Shown one piece after another: positions 1 to 8,535 of a stretch of 64,000 bases of DNA (its first letter is position 1; every line of letters starts with the position of its first letter). The stretch is from Actinomycetota bacterium (GTDB taxonomy: Bacteria > Actinomycetota > Actinomycetes > S36-B12 > UBA5976): assembly GCA_026392515.1 (NCBI GenBank), contig JAPLBY010000029.1, forward strand, positions 106,716 through 170,715, read 5' to 3'. The notes under the pieces are model-generated. The model was not told the origin of the DNA, made no database searches, and was given only the letters and a program-made list of their open reading frames with translations. Both the position numbers and the translations under genes were made by a program.

Positions 1-1
1 A

Positions 2-799
2 CCAACTTCAGCAAAGCCTGGCGATGAAGCGATCATTTTTGCTGATGGATCCATGGAAGGTTTTGTTGGGGGATCTTGCTCTGACTCAACTGTGCGATCC
101 CAAAGCGTTTCCTTACTTGAAGAAGGAAATCCAATCCTGCTTCGCATTGCACCAATGCCTGAGGTTGATACTCAGTCAGGAAAACGAACTGTTCACAACC
201 CATGCCTTTCCGGTGGAACTTTAGAGATATTTTTGGAGCCAATCATGCCCGCACCTGTCGTAGCAATTTATGGAGATAGTCCCATTTCTGGCGCATTGCT
301 AAAGCAAGGCCCTGTTGCTGGTTACGAAGTTGTCGAGTGGAGTTCTGACGTTGACTTGAACAACACTTTTGCAATCATCGTTGCTGCCCATGGTCGCGAA
401 GATGAAACTATGTTGCTTGAAGCGGCAGTCTTAGCTGGCGTTCCTTACGTTGGTTTAGTTGCAAGTCGTAAACGTGGCGCATCAGTAATCGACATGTTGA
501 CATTGACTCCTGAGCAAAAGGCTTCAATCTTTTCTCCAGCTGGTCTTGATATCGGAGCTAAGAAGCCAGATCACATCGCAATTTCAATTCTTGCTGAGAT
601 GGTTCAAGCTGCAGCAAATCAAGCCGAGTCCGCTCCAGCTAAGCCAGCTTTCGAAACTGCAATCGATCCAGTGTGCAATATGACAGTGGCAATGTTGCCA
701 GAATCTATTCACGCAGAAATCGAAGGTCAAACGGTTTGGTTCTGCGCACCTGGTTGCCTTAAGGCTTACTCAGCAAATCCCGCTGCTTACGCCAGTTAA
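2..799 (+). CDS. XdhC/CoxI family protein with C-terminal YHS domain (5' partial)
   Basis: The reading frame is open to the left edge, so the N-terminus is missing. The first residues read GDEAIIFADGSMEGFVGGSC, the N-terminal signature of XdhC/CoxI proteins, which help insert or sulfurate the molybdenum cofactor of xanthine dehydrogenase-type enzymes. The middle (VVAIYGDSPIS, then IIVAAHGREDE and GLVASRKRG) is the Rossmann-like XdhC C-terminal domain. The last 45 or so residues start DPVCNMTV and contain CAPGCLKAY, which is a YHS domain, a small putative metal-binding module. XdhC with a YHS tail is an uncommon arrangement. The stop overlaps the stop of the convergent next gene by four bases. 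No molybdenum hydroxylase subunit is visible here; it may lie to the left. Confidence 0.85.
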   Translation, partial: PTSAKPGDEAIIFADGSMEGFVGGSCSDSTVRSQSVSLLEEGNPILLRIAPMPEVDTQSGKRTVHNPCLSGGTLEIFLEPIMPAPVVAIYGDSPISGALLKQGPVAGYEVVEWSSDVDLNNTFAIIVAAHGREDETMLLEAAVLAGVPYVGLVASRKRGASVIDMLTLTPEQKASIFSPAGLDIGAKKPDHIAISILAEMVQAAANQAESAPAKPAFETAIDPVCNMTVAMLPESIHAEIEGQTVWFCAPGCLKAYSANPAAYAS

Positions 800-1569
800 A
801 GAACTGCAACCTGCATTAACTGCTTGAAAGTTTCTTCACCTTCGCCAGTTATTGAAATCCTTGGGTCTGAACTATCAATGCGTCCCCATAAATAAAGATC
901 CATTGCTTCAGCGTCTCCAGATATGACCAAGCGCGCCGAAGCGTTCACTTGATCAGCAGCGGAAACTGTTGCGGCTTTATCTGTGAACTGCAGATCCCAA
1001 ACCTGAGAACCAGACTTTGTTGTCGCAACAATCGAAACGATTCCAAAATCAACGTTAGGAACTTCTGGCCAAGACCCCATCAGTGGCAGAAAATCTAAAA
1101 CTTCATCCACGCCATCTAGAGCTAAAGCTTCATCAATCTTGGTGATAGCGCCAACTGCCTGTTCGACATCAATGCGATGGATTACGGTTTCATGTGCCAT
1201 GCGGCGAAACCAAAAATCGACTGATTGGTCGCTGTGGTGCCAGGACCAAGTTGCGCGTTCAGGGCGATTAATGTCCAAGGCTTTAGTGATGGCATCAAAT
1301 CCCCAAGACATGAATTCCATGAAGTCTTCGGTGCGGGGATAAGGCGCTAGATGTTCTTTGTTTTCCGCCTGACTTCCAGTTTCAACAACAAATGCCTGAC
1401 CAAGGTAGACGTGCGCCATGTGTTTGGCTAAGTCCTTCGTCGTCCAACCTGGACAACTTGGGACTTCAACTGGAGTTCCAGGTATTGCTGCGGCCAATAG
1501 TCGGTAGTCAGCATTTAAGTGAATTAAGTATTGTTCTCTCGAAAGTTCGGTTCCGGCTACAGATCTCAT
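796..1569 (-). CDS. Maleylpyruvate isomerase family, mycothiol-dependent (DinB-like fold)
   Basis: A 257-residue protein with the N-terminal four-helix pattern of the MDMPI family: VPSCPGWTTKDLAKHMAHVY near residues 37-56, containing a conserved metal-ligand-type His, and HETVIHRIDVEQA near residues 126-138. The C-terminal half fits the MDMPI_C domain. Characterised members use mycothiol, the actinobacterial thiol, to isomerise maleylpyruvate, but most homologues have unknown substrates, so this could be another mycothiol S-transferase. It stands alone, convergent with the XdhC-like gene and divergent from ffh. The start is ATG at 1569; a GTG two codons further in is possible. Confidence 0.8.
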   Translation of the reverse strand: MRSVAGTELSREQYLIHLNADYRLLAAAIPGTPVEVPSCPGWTTKDLAKHMAHVYLGQAFVVETGSQAENKEHLAPYPRTEDFMEFMSWGFDAITKALDINRPERATWSWHHSDQSVDFWFRRMAHETVIHRIDVEQAVGAITKIDEALALDGVDEVLDFLPLMGSWPEVPNVDFGIVSIVATTKSGSQVWDLQFTDKAATVSAADQVNASARLVISGDAEAMDLYLWGRIDSSDPRISITGEGEETFKQLMQVAVL

Positions 1570-1599
1570 GTGCCTAAGCCTACGGATTAGACTTTGAAC

Positions 1600-3102
1600 A
1601 TGTTCGCATCCTTATCAGATCGCCTCGGCGCCACCTTTAAGCAATTGCGTGGCAAGGGACGACTAACCGAGAACGACATTGATGAGACTGTAAGAGAAAT
1701 TCGCATCGCACTACTTGATGCCGACGTCGCACTGCCGGTAGTCCGCGAGTTTTGCGCCCGAATCAAAGAGCGCGCACTTGGATCTGAAGTATCCGCAGCC
1801 CTTAATCCAGCGCAACAAATCATCAAGATCGTCAATGAGGAATTGATTGGAATTCTGGGTGGCGAAACCAGGCGACTAAAGCTTGCTAAGAATCCTCCGA
1901 CCGTGATTTTGCTTGCCGGCCTACAAGGAGCTGGTAAAACCACACTTGCTGGAAAACTTGCGGCACACCTGCGATCGCAAGGTCATCAACCAATGTTGGT
2001 TGCAGCTGACTTGCAGCGACCAAATGCAGTTGATCAATTGAAAATTGTTGGCGAGCAATCAAACACAGTTGTATTTGCTCCCGAGCCAGGTAATGGTGTT
2101 GGCGATCCAGTTAAAGTAACTCGCGATGCAATGAAGTTTGCTAAAGACAAACTTCATGATGTTGTAATTGTCGATACTGCCGGACGCCTATCTATTGATA
2201 GCGAATTAATGGATCAGCTAGCGAAAGTTAAAGCTGAAGCTAAGCCAGATGAAACACTCCTGGTAATCGATGCAATGACAGGTCAAGATGCGGTCAACAC
2301 TGCTGAGACTTTTGCTCGCGACATTGGAATTGATGCAGTTGTCCTAACAAAGCTTGATGGTGATGCTCGTGGTGGCGCGGCGCTTTCAGTTGCAACCATC
2401 ACAGGTAAGCCGATCATGTTTGCCTCAACGGGTGAGAAGTTAACTGACTTTGAAGTTTTCCATCCAGATCGTATGGCTTCCAGAATTTTGGACATGGGTG
2501 ATTTGCTAACTCTGATTGAGCAGGCAGAACAAACACTTGATAAAGATCAAACCGAAAAGTTCGCCAAGAAAGTTAAAGACGGTGAAGACTTCACGCTGAC
2601 CGACTTCATGCAACAGATGCAACAGATTCGCAAAATGGGATCTATGACAAAGATGCTTGGCATGTTGCCAGGTATGGCTGAAATGAAAAAGCAGATTGAA
2701 AATGTTGACGAGCGCGAGATTGATCGCGTCGAAGCAATCATTTCTTCAATGACTCCTGCTGAGCGCGAAGATCCGAAATTACTTAATGGATCACGACGTG
2801 CTCGCATCGCTAAGGGATCAGGTATGCAAGTTAGCGATGTAAATACTTTGATGGACCGCTTTGTCGTTGCGCAAAAAATGATGAAGCAAATGGCTAAGGG
2901 TGGCTCAGTTCCTGGCATGCCACCAATGCCAGGAATGCCCGGCATGCGTCCGCAACAAAAGAAAGTTCAAAAACCAGGCAAGGGTGCAAAGAAATCAGGT
3001 AACCCAGCTAAACGAGCAGCTCAAGATTCAGGAATTGAATTCGAAGAGCCAAGTGCAACGCTTACTGAGATACCGAGTGCGTTCCGAGACTTTCTGACAT
3101 AA
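1600..3102 (+). CDS. ffh: Signal recognition particle protein Ffh (SRP54 GTPase)
   Basis: Ffh binds signal sequences of nascent membrane proteins and, with 4.5S RNA and FtsY, delivers ribosomes to SecYEG. The 500 residues show an N domain (MFASLSDRLGATFKQLRGKGRL), the GTPase P-loop GLQGAGKTT at about 107-115, DTAGR at 192-196 and TKLD at 250-253. A methionine-rich M domain follows, and then a basic Gly/Met/Pro-rich tail. I start at ATG 1600 because homologues begin MF-SLSDRL; an in-frame TTG lies two codons upstream. It leads the block containing rpsP, rimM and trmD, although a convergent gene overlaps its 3' end. Confidence 0.97.
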   Translation: MFASLSDRLGATFKQLRGKGRLTENDIDETVREIRIALLDADVALPVVREFCARIKERALGSEVSAALNPAQQIIKIVNEELIGILGGETRRLKLAKNPPTVILLAGLQGAGKTTLAGKLAAHLRSQGHQPMLVAADLQRPNAVDQLKIVGEQSNTVVFAPEPGNGVGDPVKVTRDAMKFAKDKLHDVVIVDTAGRLSIDSELMDQLAKVKAEAKPDETLLVIDAMTGQDAVNTAETFARDIGIDAVVLTKLDGDARGGAALSVATITGKPIMFASTGEKLTDFEVFHPDRMASRILDMGDLLTLIEQAEQTLDKDQTEKFAKKVKDGEDFTLTDFMQQMQQIRKMGSMTKMLGMLPGMAEMKKQIENVDEREIDRVEAIISSMTPAEREDPKLLNGSRRARIAKGSGMQVSDVNTLMDRFVVAQKMMKQMAKGGSVPGMPPMPGMPGMRPQQKKVQKPGKGAKKSGNPAKRAAQDSGIEFEEPSATLTEIPSAFRDFLT

Positions 3103-3448
3103 CTTTGGGGTCTTCGACTTGAATCACTACTGAGTCGAAATGATTCCCCAGTAAGTTAAATCGAATTGTGTGGTCTGCAAGCTTCGCCCGAACATTCCAA
3201 AAATGTGTCACACCATGGCGCTGACGATAGGTTCCAGCAATCACACCAAACCCATAAGTTTGGGAAAACGTGTAGGTACCTGGAGCCCGGAAACCTTTGC
3301 ATTCCTTTAGGATTTCTGCTCCGGTATCTATCGAGACAATGTGCTCAAGGGGAATAGTTATGTCCTTGCGGGAGGCATTTAGAAACTTGTCCCAGGTGGA
3401 AAACTCAATAACGACCGCTGATTCAGTCACAGAAACCCTGGGAAACAT
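3062..3448 (-). CDS. Conserved-looking hypothetical protein, possibly PH-like
   Basis: A 128-residue frame antisense to the end of ffh, sharing 41 bases with it. It fills an otherwise empty stretch and has a normal composition. The pattern of short beta-type segments (SAVVIEF, DITIPLEHIVSID, GTYTFSQTYGFGVIAGTYR, THFWNVRAKLADHTIRFNL, DSVVIQVEDP) recalls small bacterial PH-like domain proteins of actinobacteria. I cannot assign a function. The overlap with ffh means the last dozen codons are constrained by ffh. A transcript reaching its stop would run into ffh. Confidence 0.6.
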   Translation of the reverse strand: MFPRVSVTESAVVIEFSTWDKFLNASRKDITIPLEHIVSIDTGAEILKECKGFRAPGTYTFSQTYGFGVIAGTYRQRHGVTHFWNVRAKLADHTIRFNLLGNHFDSVVIQVEDPKVMSESLGTHSVSQ

Positions 3449-3661
3449 AGTTCCAGTTTAGATCAACAAAACAGCCACAATTCCAGAGGAATTCCCTCAA
3501 TTTCCTGATTTTTGCCTTGTCTGGCATGATTTATCAAGTAATCCCGACTTGGAAGCCGGCCCTCTACCCGCAACCTTGTTGGATTCATAGACATTAACTA
3601 GTTGCGCCCCCGCTGCAACAACGGTTTTATGTCACACCAATTATCAGGAGAAATAAAACTC

Positions 3662-4222
3662 GTGGCCGTAAAGATCAAACTTAAGCGCATGGGCAGCATC
3701 CGCAACCCGCAATACCGCGTAGTAATTGCCGACGCCCGTACTGCTCGCGATGGCCGTGCCATCGAAGAAATCGGTTTGTACCATCCAAAAGAAGAACCAA
3801 GTCTTATCAAGATCAATTCAGATCGCGTTCAGTACTGGCTAGGCGTTGGCGCACAGCCAACTGAGCCAGTAATGGTGCTGTTAAAGATCACTGGTGACTG
3901 GCAGAAGTTCAAGGGCCTTCCAGGCGCCGAAGGAACTTTGCGAGTCAAAGAAGCAAAGGTAGAAAAGAACACCAAGTTTGCTGAGACCGTTGCAGCTGTT
4001 GCTAACGAACCACGCACACCAACAATTCGTCCAAAGGTTGAGAAGCCGGTCGAAGAGGTAAAGGTTGAAGAAGTTGCTGCCGCTCCAAGTGAAGAAGTAG
4101 CTGCTGAAGTTAGCACCGAAGCAACAGCTGAAGCTGTAATCGGAAATGTTGAAGAAGTTGTAGAAGAAACAGTTGAAGCAATTGCAGAAGATGCTGCCGA
4201 AGCTGTAACCGAAGAGGCCTAA
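3662..4222 (+). CDS. rpsP: 30S ribosomal protein S16
   Basis: The N-terminus [20 protein letters not shown] and the following [15 protein letters not shown] and YHPKEEPS are diagnostic for S16. I start at GTG 3662, preceded by AGGAG at 3646-3650, rather than at an upstream start that would add about 20 residues not seen in the family. The core is about 90 residues; a roughly 80-residue tail rich in Glu, Ala and Val follows. Actinobacterial S16 proteins often carry such acidic or charged tails. It opens the rpsP-khpA-rimM-trmD operon, with a three-base gap to the KH gene. Confidence 0.97.
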   Translation: MAVKIKLKRMGSIRNPQYRVVIADARTARDGRAIEEIGLYHPKEEPSLIKINSDRVQYWLGVGAQPTEPVMVLLKITGDWQKFKGLPGAEGTLRVKEAKVEKNTKFAETVAAVANEPRTPTIRPKVEKPVEEVKVEEVAAAPSEEVAAEVSTEATAEAVIGNVEEVVEETVEAIAEDAAEAVTEEA

Positions 4223-4225
4223 GCA

Positions 4226-4462
4226 ATGCTTGACGAGACTTTAGAACACCTCGTTAAAGGAATTGTTGACCATCCAGACGATGTTGTCGTTCGCGAGAAC
4301 AACCGTCGGGGCGCAACACTTGAGGTCAAGCTCAATCCTGAAGACATGGGTCGGGTAATCGGCAAAGCCGGTCGCACCGCAACAGCACTTCGCACTGTCG
4401 TAAACGCATTGTCCGACAAGGGCAATGTGCGTATCGACATTCTTGACGTCGACGGAAGGTAA
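4226..4462 (+). CDS. khpA: KH-domain RNA-binding protein KhpA
   Basis: A 78-residue single KH domain. The GxxG-type loop is seen in EDMGRVIGKAGRTATALR at about residues 38-55, and the C-terminus IDILDVDGR is typical of the YlqC/KhpA family. KhpA pairs with KhpB (Jag) to bind RNA and affects cell-wall and division gene expression in Gram-positive bacteria. Its place between rpsP and rimM is conserved across many phyla and supports the call. The gene sits 3 bases from both neighbours, so translation is probably coupled. Confidence 0.93.
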   Translation: MLDETLEHLVKGIVDHPDDVVVRENNRRGATLEVKLNPEDMGRVIGKAGRTATALRTVVNALSDKGNVRIDILDVDGR

Positions 4463-4465
4463 TAA

Positions 4466-5002
4466 ATGCAGCTCGTAATCGGGCGCATTGGCCGAGCACA
4501 TGGCGTGCGCGGCGACCTTTTCGTTGAACCAATGACAGATGAACCAGATCATCGCTATGCAGATGGAACGGTTTTGATGACTTCTGATAACACCACGCTC
4601 ACTGTGGCCACCTCAAAGTGGCACAGTGGGCGTTTTGTTGTTCACTTCGCGGGAATTGAAGATCGCACCGCAGCCGAAGCCTTGCGCGGCCAGACTTTAA
4701 CCATCGATGTCGATCCAACCGAACTACCTGAAGATCCGGATGAGTTTTACGATCATCAACTCGTTGGACTTGATGTAAAGCTCGAGGACGGTTCCTTAGT
4801 TGGAGTCGTTGGGGAAGTTATTCACTTACCAAGCCAGGACTTACTTTCCGTTAAACGCGAGGGTGACACCGAGGTTTTGATTCCCTTTGTGATGGAATTT
4901 GTGCCCGAGATTGATCTAGAGACAAGAACAGTAACAATCACCCCGCCACCCGGATTGCTTAACGAGCTTGAGGCAATAGTCGTAAGGGATGGGGAAGTTT
5001 GA
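4466..5002 (+). CDS. rimM: Ribosome maturation factor RimM
   Basis: RimM binds S19 and assists maturation of the 30S head. The 178 residues start VIGRIGRAHGVRGDLFVEPMTDEP, the RimM N-terminal barrel. The PRC-barrel domain follows (EFYDHQLVGLDVKLEDGSLVG at about 93-113, then LIPFVMEFVPEIDLETRTVTITPPPGLL). The stop TGA overlaps the ATG of trmD (ATGA), the usual coupling in this operon. Confidence 0.96.
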   Translation: MQLVIGRIGRAHGVRGDLFVEPMTDEPDHRYADGTVLMTSDNTTLTVATSKWHSGRFVVHFAGIEDRTAAEALRGQTLTIDVDPTELPEDPDEFYDHQLVGLDVKLEDGSLVGVVGEVIHLPSQDLLSVKREGDTEVLIPFVMEFVPEIDLETRTVTITPPPGLLNELEAIVVRDGEV

Positions 5003-5694
5003 TGTTGATGTTTGATGTCATCACAGTTTTCCCGGATTACTTAAAGCCACTCGAGCTTTCGCTTATGGGCAAAGCAATCGAAGACGGTTTGATTTCCGTC
5101 AACGTTAAAGACTTGCGTGATTACACATCCGACAAACATCAGACAGTTGATGATTCCCCGTATGGTGGCGGACCAGGAATGGTTATGAAGCCTGAACCAT
5201 GGGGAGAGGCATTAGATCAATTCACTAGAGCTGAAACCATTTTGATTATCCCAACACCATCTGGAAAACCATTTACTCAAGCCCTTGCAACCGAGCTATC
5301 TACTGCAAACCACATTGTCTTTGCCTGCGGTCGTTATGAAGGCATTGATTCCCGAGTATCGGAGCATTACAAGACCAAGATTCGAGTCGAGGAAGTTTCA
5401 ATAGGTGATTACGTGCTTGCCGGTGGAGAAGTTGCCGTGCTTGTAATGGTTGAGGCGATTGCCCGACTTGTTCCAGGTGTACTTGGAAATCAGGAAAGTT
5501 TTGCAGACGATTCATTTGCTGTTGGTGCGATGGAAAATTTGTTAGAGGGTCCGATCTACACTCGACCACCAGTTTGGCGAGATTTAGAAGTTCCCCAAGT
5601 TTTGACTTCAGGGGATCACGCCAAGATATCCGCTTGGAAGCACGAGCAAGCTAAATTGCGCACTGCGCAGAATCGTCCAGACTTAGCTGAGTAA
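5002..5694 (+). CDS. trmD: tRNA (guanine37-N1)-methyltransferase TrmD
   Basis: TrmD methylates G37 of tRNAs reading CNN codons, preventing +1 frameshifts. It shows FDVITVFPDYLKPLELSLMGKA, the SPOUT knot region RYEGIDSRV and VSIGDYVLAGGE (about residues 111-143), and LLEGPIYTRPP near 183-193. It is 230 residues from ATG 5002; ATG 5008 and TTG 4999 are alternatives. The 3' end overlaps the antisense methyltransferase-like gene by 12 bases, so the usual trmD-rplS continuity is broken here. Confidence 0.96.
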   Translation: MLMFDVITVFPDYLKPLELSLMGKAIEDGLISVNVKDLRDYTSDKHQTVDDSPYGGGPGMVMKPEPWGEALDQFTRAETILIIPTPSGKPFTQALATELSTANHIVFACGRYEGIDSRVSEHYKTKIRVEEVSIGDYVLAGGEVAVLVMVEAIARLVPGVLGNQESFADDSFAVGAMENLLEGPIYTRPPVWRDLEVPQVLTSGDHAKISAWKHEQAKLRTAQNRPDLAE

Positions 5695-6552
5695 TTGCAC
5701 CATTGGGTCGCCATAGACATATTCGTTCAAGACGTAATTGATTTCAGGTAGCGACAAGGCTTCGGTGTAAGCGGTATTCATAAAGAATTTTGAAAAGTCA
5801 GAGTTCTCAATGGCTTTTTTGGCCCTTGGATGATTGAACTTCAAATACATCTGAGTTGTGACTTTCTTGCGTTCGAAGTCAGTTGTTAGTTTTCCGCAGT
5901 TGTATCCAAAGAGTGTCATGGCTGCATCAGCAAGTTCTGGCGTAGTGCGCTCAATAATTCCCATGTCTTTAACTTTGACTATTGGTCGTAGCTTCGTCTT
6001 GCGCTCCCAGTACTGAACGCAAGTGCGCAATCGATTTTTAGCATGAGCGTCGTATCCATTGACATCAACATAATTGATGGTCAAGTCATCATCACGAACT
6101 AAATGAAAGCTTTGATCCAGACGATTTTGCACCGACCATTTTCGCCAGGATCTAGGCACAACAAAAACGATTAAATCTGAAACTTGCGCAGCTTTGTTGA
6201 AGAACGGAATTGATAACGAGTTGTTCCGCCCAAACGGGGGATTAGTAACAGTTAGTAAACCTTTTTGATTAATCTCTTGATCCAGAAAATCGCCCAGTGT
6301 GATCTTTTGGTGATGAGGCTCTATGTCAAAACTAATTACCTTTTTCAAGCCATGTGCTTTTGCCGCATCGATAAAAGCGCCAGTGCCACCGGCAGGTTCA
6401 AGCAGAATTCTCCCCGATAAATCACCGATTCGTTTTTTCACATTGCGCATGACTTGATCCGCAATTTCTGGCGGGGTATAAAACTGTTCCTTGCCAGTAA
6501 CTCTGGGGTTACCAAGCCGCACTTTGTTAAGTTGCGGGTCTGACGGTGGCAT
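5683..6552 (-). CDS. Solitary N6-adenine DNA methyltransferase-like protein
   Basis: An AdoMet-dependent methyltransferase fold. KEQFYTPPEIADQVM is typical of the region before motif I in N6-adenine methylases, EPAGGTGAF (about residues 52-60) is motif I, and TNPPFGRNN (near 103-110) is the NPPF catalytic motif of amino-methyltransferases. No restriction endonuclease or specificity subunit is adjacent. The start is uncertain: ATG 6552 gives about 289 residues, while ATG 6585, ATG 6612 or a GTG at 6639 would extend it. It lies antisense between trmD and rplS, overlapping the trmD end by 12 bases. It could be an orphan DNA methylase or act on RNA. Confidence 0.75.
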   Translation of the reverse strand: MPPSDPQLNKVRLGNPRVTGKEQFYTPPEIADQVMRNVKKRIGDLSGRILLEPAGGTGAFIDAAKAHGLKKVISFDIEPHHQKITLGDFLDQEINQKGLLTVTNPPFGRNNSLSIPFFNKAAQVSDLIVFVVPRSWRKWSVQNRLDQSFHLVRDDDLTINYVDVNGYDAHAKNRLRTCVQYWERKTKLRPIVKVKDMGIIERTTPELADAAMTLFGYNCGKLTTDFERKKVTTQMYLKFNHPRAKKAIENSDFSKFFMNTAYTEALSLPEINYVLNEYVYGDPMVQLLS

Positions 6553-6673
6553 GAGGAAGCTTTCGGTAGGTGGTGCTCTAAGCATATATATGCACCCACT
6601 GATTCGTGGCATTCTGACGGTAATTTGCTGGAAACCCACTAGTTATGGCAAACTCAACTTTGTTGGAACGTAG

Positions 6674-6695
6674 CAGCACCGCCACAGGGGTGCTG
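6674..6695 (+). promoter_or_regulatory. Hairpin in the rplS 5' leader
   Basis: CAGCACC (6674-6680) and GGTGCTG (6689-6695) form a perfect 7-bp stem with an 8-base loop about 80 bases before the rplS start. Ribosomal protein leaders often carry autoregulatory stems. Whether this one binds L19 is unknown. It lies outside the antisense methyltransferase gene. Confidence 0.4.
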
Positions 6696-6775
6696 AAACA
6701 TTAAGTTCTAAACAAACCCGGCAAGAACCATTTATTGGGCTTTCGACCTGCGGCGACATGTCCTTCGGAGTAATA

Positions 6776-7126
6776 ATGCATTTTCTAGACGATGTAGACG
6801 CAGCATCCCTGCGCACTGGAATTCCAGATTTCCGTCCCGGCGACAACGTAAAAGTTCACGTTCGAGTTGTTGAAGGAACCCGTTCCCGTATTCAGATTTT
6901 CCAGGGCGTTGTAATCCGTCGCCATGGTGGTGGACTTCGTGAGACTTTCACAGTCCGCAAAATCAGTTTTGGAACCGGTGTTGAGCGTACTTTCCCGCTT
7001 CACTCACCAATTGTTGAATTGATCGAATTGGTCAGCCGTGGAGATGTCCGTCGCGCCAAGCTTTACTACCTTCGTGATCTACGCGGCAAGAAGGCAAAGA
7101 TCAAGGAATTGCGCGACAACGTTTAA
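6776..7126 (+). CDS. rplS: 50S ribosomal protein L19
   Basis: L19 sits at the 30S-50S interface. The 116 residues [20 protein letters not shown], then [44 protein letters not shown] and [20 protein letters not shown] are textbook L19. I start at ATG 6776, with GGAG at 6767-6770 and spacing 5; an upstream in-frame ATG would add MSFGVI, which homologues lack. A strong terminator follows directly, so rplS is a short unit here, separated from trmD by the antisense methyltransferase. Confidence 0.97.
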   Translation: MHFLDDVDAASLRTGIPDFRPGDNVKVHVRVVEGTRSRIQIFQGVVIRRHGGGLRETFTVRKISFGTGVERTFPLHSPIVELIELVSRGDVRRAKLYYLRDLRGKKAKIKELRDNV

Positions 7127-7134
7127 TTCTTTAC

Positions 7135-7176
7135 AAATTAGCGGGCTCACTTACTAGTGAGTCCGCTAATTTTTTG
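7135..7176 (+). terminator. Rho-independent terminator after rplS
   Basis: The arm AAATTAGCGGGCTCACT is complemented, apart from one G-T pair, by AGTGAGTCCGCTAATTT, with a short TACT loop and a run of T. It ends the rplS transcript 24 bases before lepB. Confidence 0.9.
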
Positions 7177-7199
7177 TTTAAAAGTATGATTAAAGAACT

Positions 7200-7847
7200 A
7201 TGGGTCACAAAAAGGACAAGCCAAAAAAGCAGCCTAGTCTGGTGCGCGAATTAGTGACCGTTGTAGGAACTGCTTTAATCCTTTCAATTTTGGTTCGCAC
7301 TTTTCTAATCCAAGCTTTTTATGTTCCTAGCGCTTCCATGGAAGATACTCTCCAGGAAAATGACCGCATAATTGTGTCAAAGATTTCTACGCAATTCACT
7401 GGTGTCAATCGTGGAAATGTAATTGTCTTCCATGACCCAGGTGGTTGGCTCGGCGCGGGATTCCCTAATCCTTATGACACTCCAGTTGGTCGTGTACTCC
7501 AAGCAATCGGAATCGTGCCAGCTAACTCTGGAAATGATTTAGTTAAGCGCGTCATTGGTGTTGCTAATGACACAGTTAAATGCTGTGACACTCAAGGTCG
7601 AATAGTTCTAAACGGCGTTGGAATGGACGAGCCGTACATTAAAGAAGGCGCAACCACTGATCAGGTAACTTTTGAAGTCCTTGTTCCCGAAGGTCATGTT
7701 TTTGTAATGGGCGATAATCGCGGCAACTCCGAAGATTCTCGCTTTCACTTAGACAAGAACAACGGCATGGTGCCAGAAGAAGAAATCATTGGTCGAGTTG
7801 CCATGCGCATTTGGCCAATTGGTCGCATTGGTGGGATTGAAAATTAG
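7200..7847 (+). CDS. lepB: Signal peptidase I
   Basis: This membrane serine protease removes signal peptides from exported proteins. It has a basic cytosolic N-terminus and one transmembrane helix at about residues 17-38 (VTVVGTALILSILVRTFLIQAF). The catalytic Ser46 lies in PSASMEDTL and the catalytic Lys116 in DLVKRVIG. The box GDNRGNSEDSR lies at about 174-184. At 215 residues it has the common actinobacterial size. The rnhB start overlaps its last codons. Confidence 0.95.
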   Translation: MGHKKDKPKKQPSLVRELVTVVGTALILSILVRTFLIQAFYVPSASMEDTLQENDRIIVSKISTQFTGVNRGNVIVFHDPGGWLGAGFPNPYDTPVGRVLQAIGIVPANSGNDLVKRVIGVANDTVKCCDTQGRIVLNGVGMDEPYIKEGATTDQVTFEVLVPEGHVFVMGDNRGNSEDSRFHLDKNNGMVPEEEIIGRVAMRIWPIGRIGGIEN

Positions 7848-8526
7848 TTCGGCAGCACCAACTCTTGAATTAGAGCGGGAGTTGTTTTCAACTGGCGTTA
7901 AATACATTGCAGGTGTCGATGAAGTTGGACGTGGCGCACTTGCTGGACCGGTTTCAGTTGGGGTGGCAATTGTTTCGGCCGAGACCTCGCAAGTCCCAGC
8001 TGGCTTAAGAGATAGTAAACAAATCAGTCGAACTGCCCGAGAGAAATTGATTGAACCGGTTTCGGCTTGGGTAGTTGAATATGCAATTGGGCATGTGGCA
8101 GCCAGCGAAATTGATGAGATTGGAATTGTGCCAGCGCTTCGTTTGGCTTGGGTGAGGGCTCACCAACAGTTAAGTATCAAACCGGATCATGTAATTCTCG
8201 ATGGCAAACATAATTGGCTACTCGAACCCGAATCCGATTTATTCACAACGCCCATTTCGGACATTGTGGTTCCGGTGACTATGAAGATTAAGGCGGATGC
8301 ATCGTGCGCCTCAGTGTCCGCGGCAAGCGTCTTGGCCAAAGTAGCTCGGGATGAATTGATGCGGGAAGCTGCTCTGATTTATCCAGACTTTGGTTGGGAA
8401 GGAAACGTTGGCTATGGATCTAGCGACCACATGGCTGCCATCGCCCGCCTTGGCCCAACTGACCTACATCGCAAGTCTTGGAAATTACCTAGTGGCCCGA
8501 GTGAATCTGACCCAGTCACCGCATAG
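7837..8526 (+). CDS. rnhB: Ribonuclease HII
   Basis: RNase HII cleaves RNA at RNA-DNA junctions and removes misincorporated ribonucleotides. AGVDEVGRGALAGPV near residue 25 carries the first catalytic Asp and Glu. ILDGKHN and KADASCASVSAASVLAKVARD carry the later acidic residues, and the YPDFGWEGNVGYGSSDH end is typical. I prefer a TTG start at 7837, overlapping the lepB stop. A GTG at 7831 is equally possible, and the start is uncertain by a few codons. Confidence 0.93.
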   Translation: MKISSAAPTLELERELFSTGVKYIAGVDEVGRGALAGPVSVGVAIVSAETSQVPAGLRDSKQISRTAREKLIEPVSAWVVEYAIGHVAASEIDEIGIVPALRLAWVRAHQQLSIKPDHVILDGKHNWLLEPESDLFTTPISDIVVPVTMKIKADASCASVSAASVLAKVARDELMREAALIYPDFGWEGNVGYGSSDHMAAIARLGPTDLHRKSWKLPSGPSESDPVTA

Positions 8527-8535
8527 GCTAATTAC

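Noticed and set aside
1594..1599. TTG start for ffh two codons upstream
   Set aside because: Family N-termini begin at the following ATG (MF-SLSDRL).
3602..3661. Extended N-terminus for rpsP
   Set aside because: S16 begins with (M/V)AVKIKLKR; the GTG at 3662 has its own SD at proper spacing.
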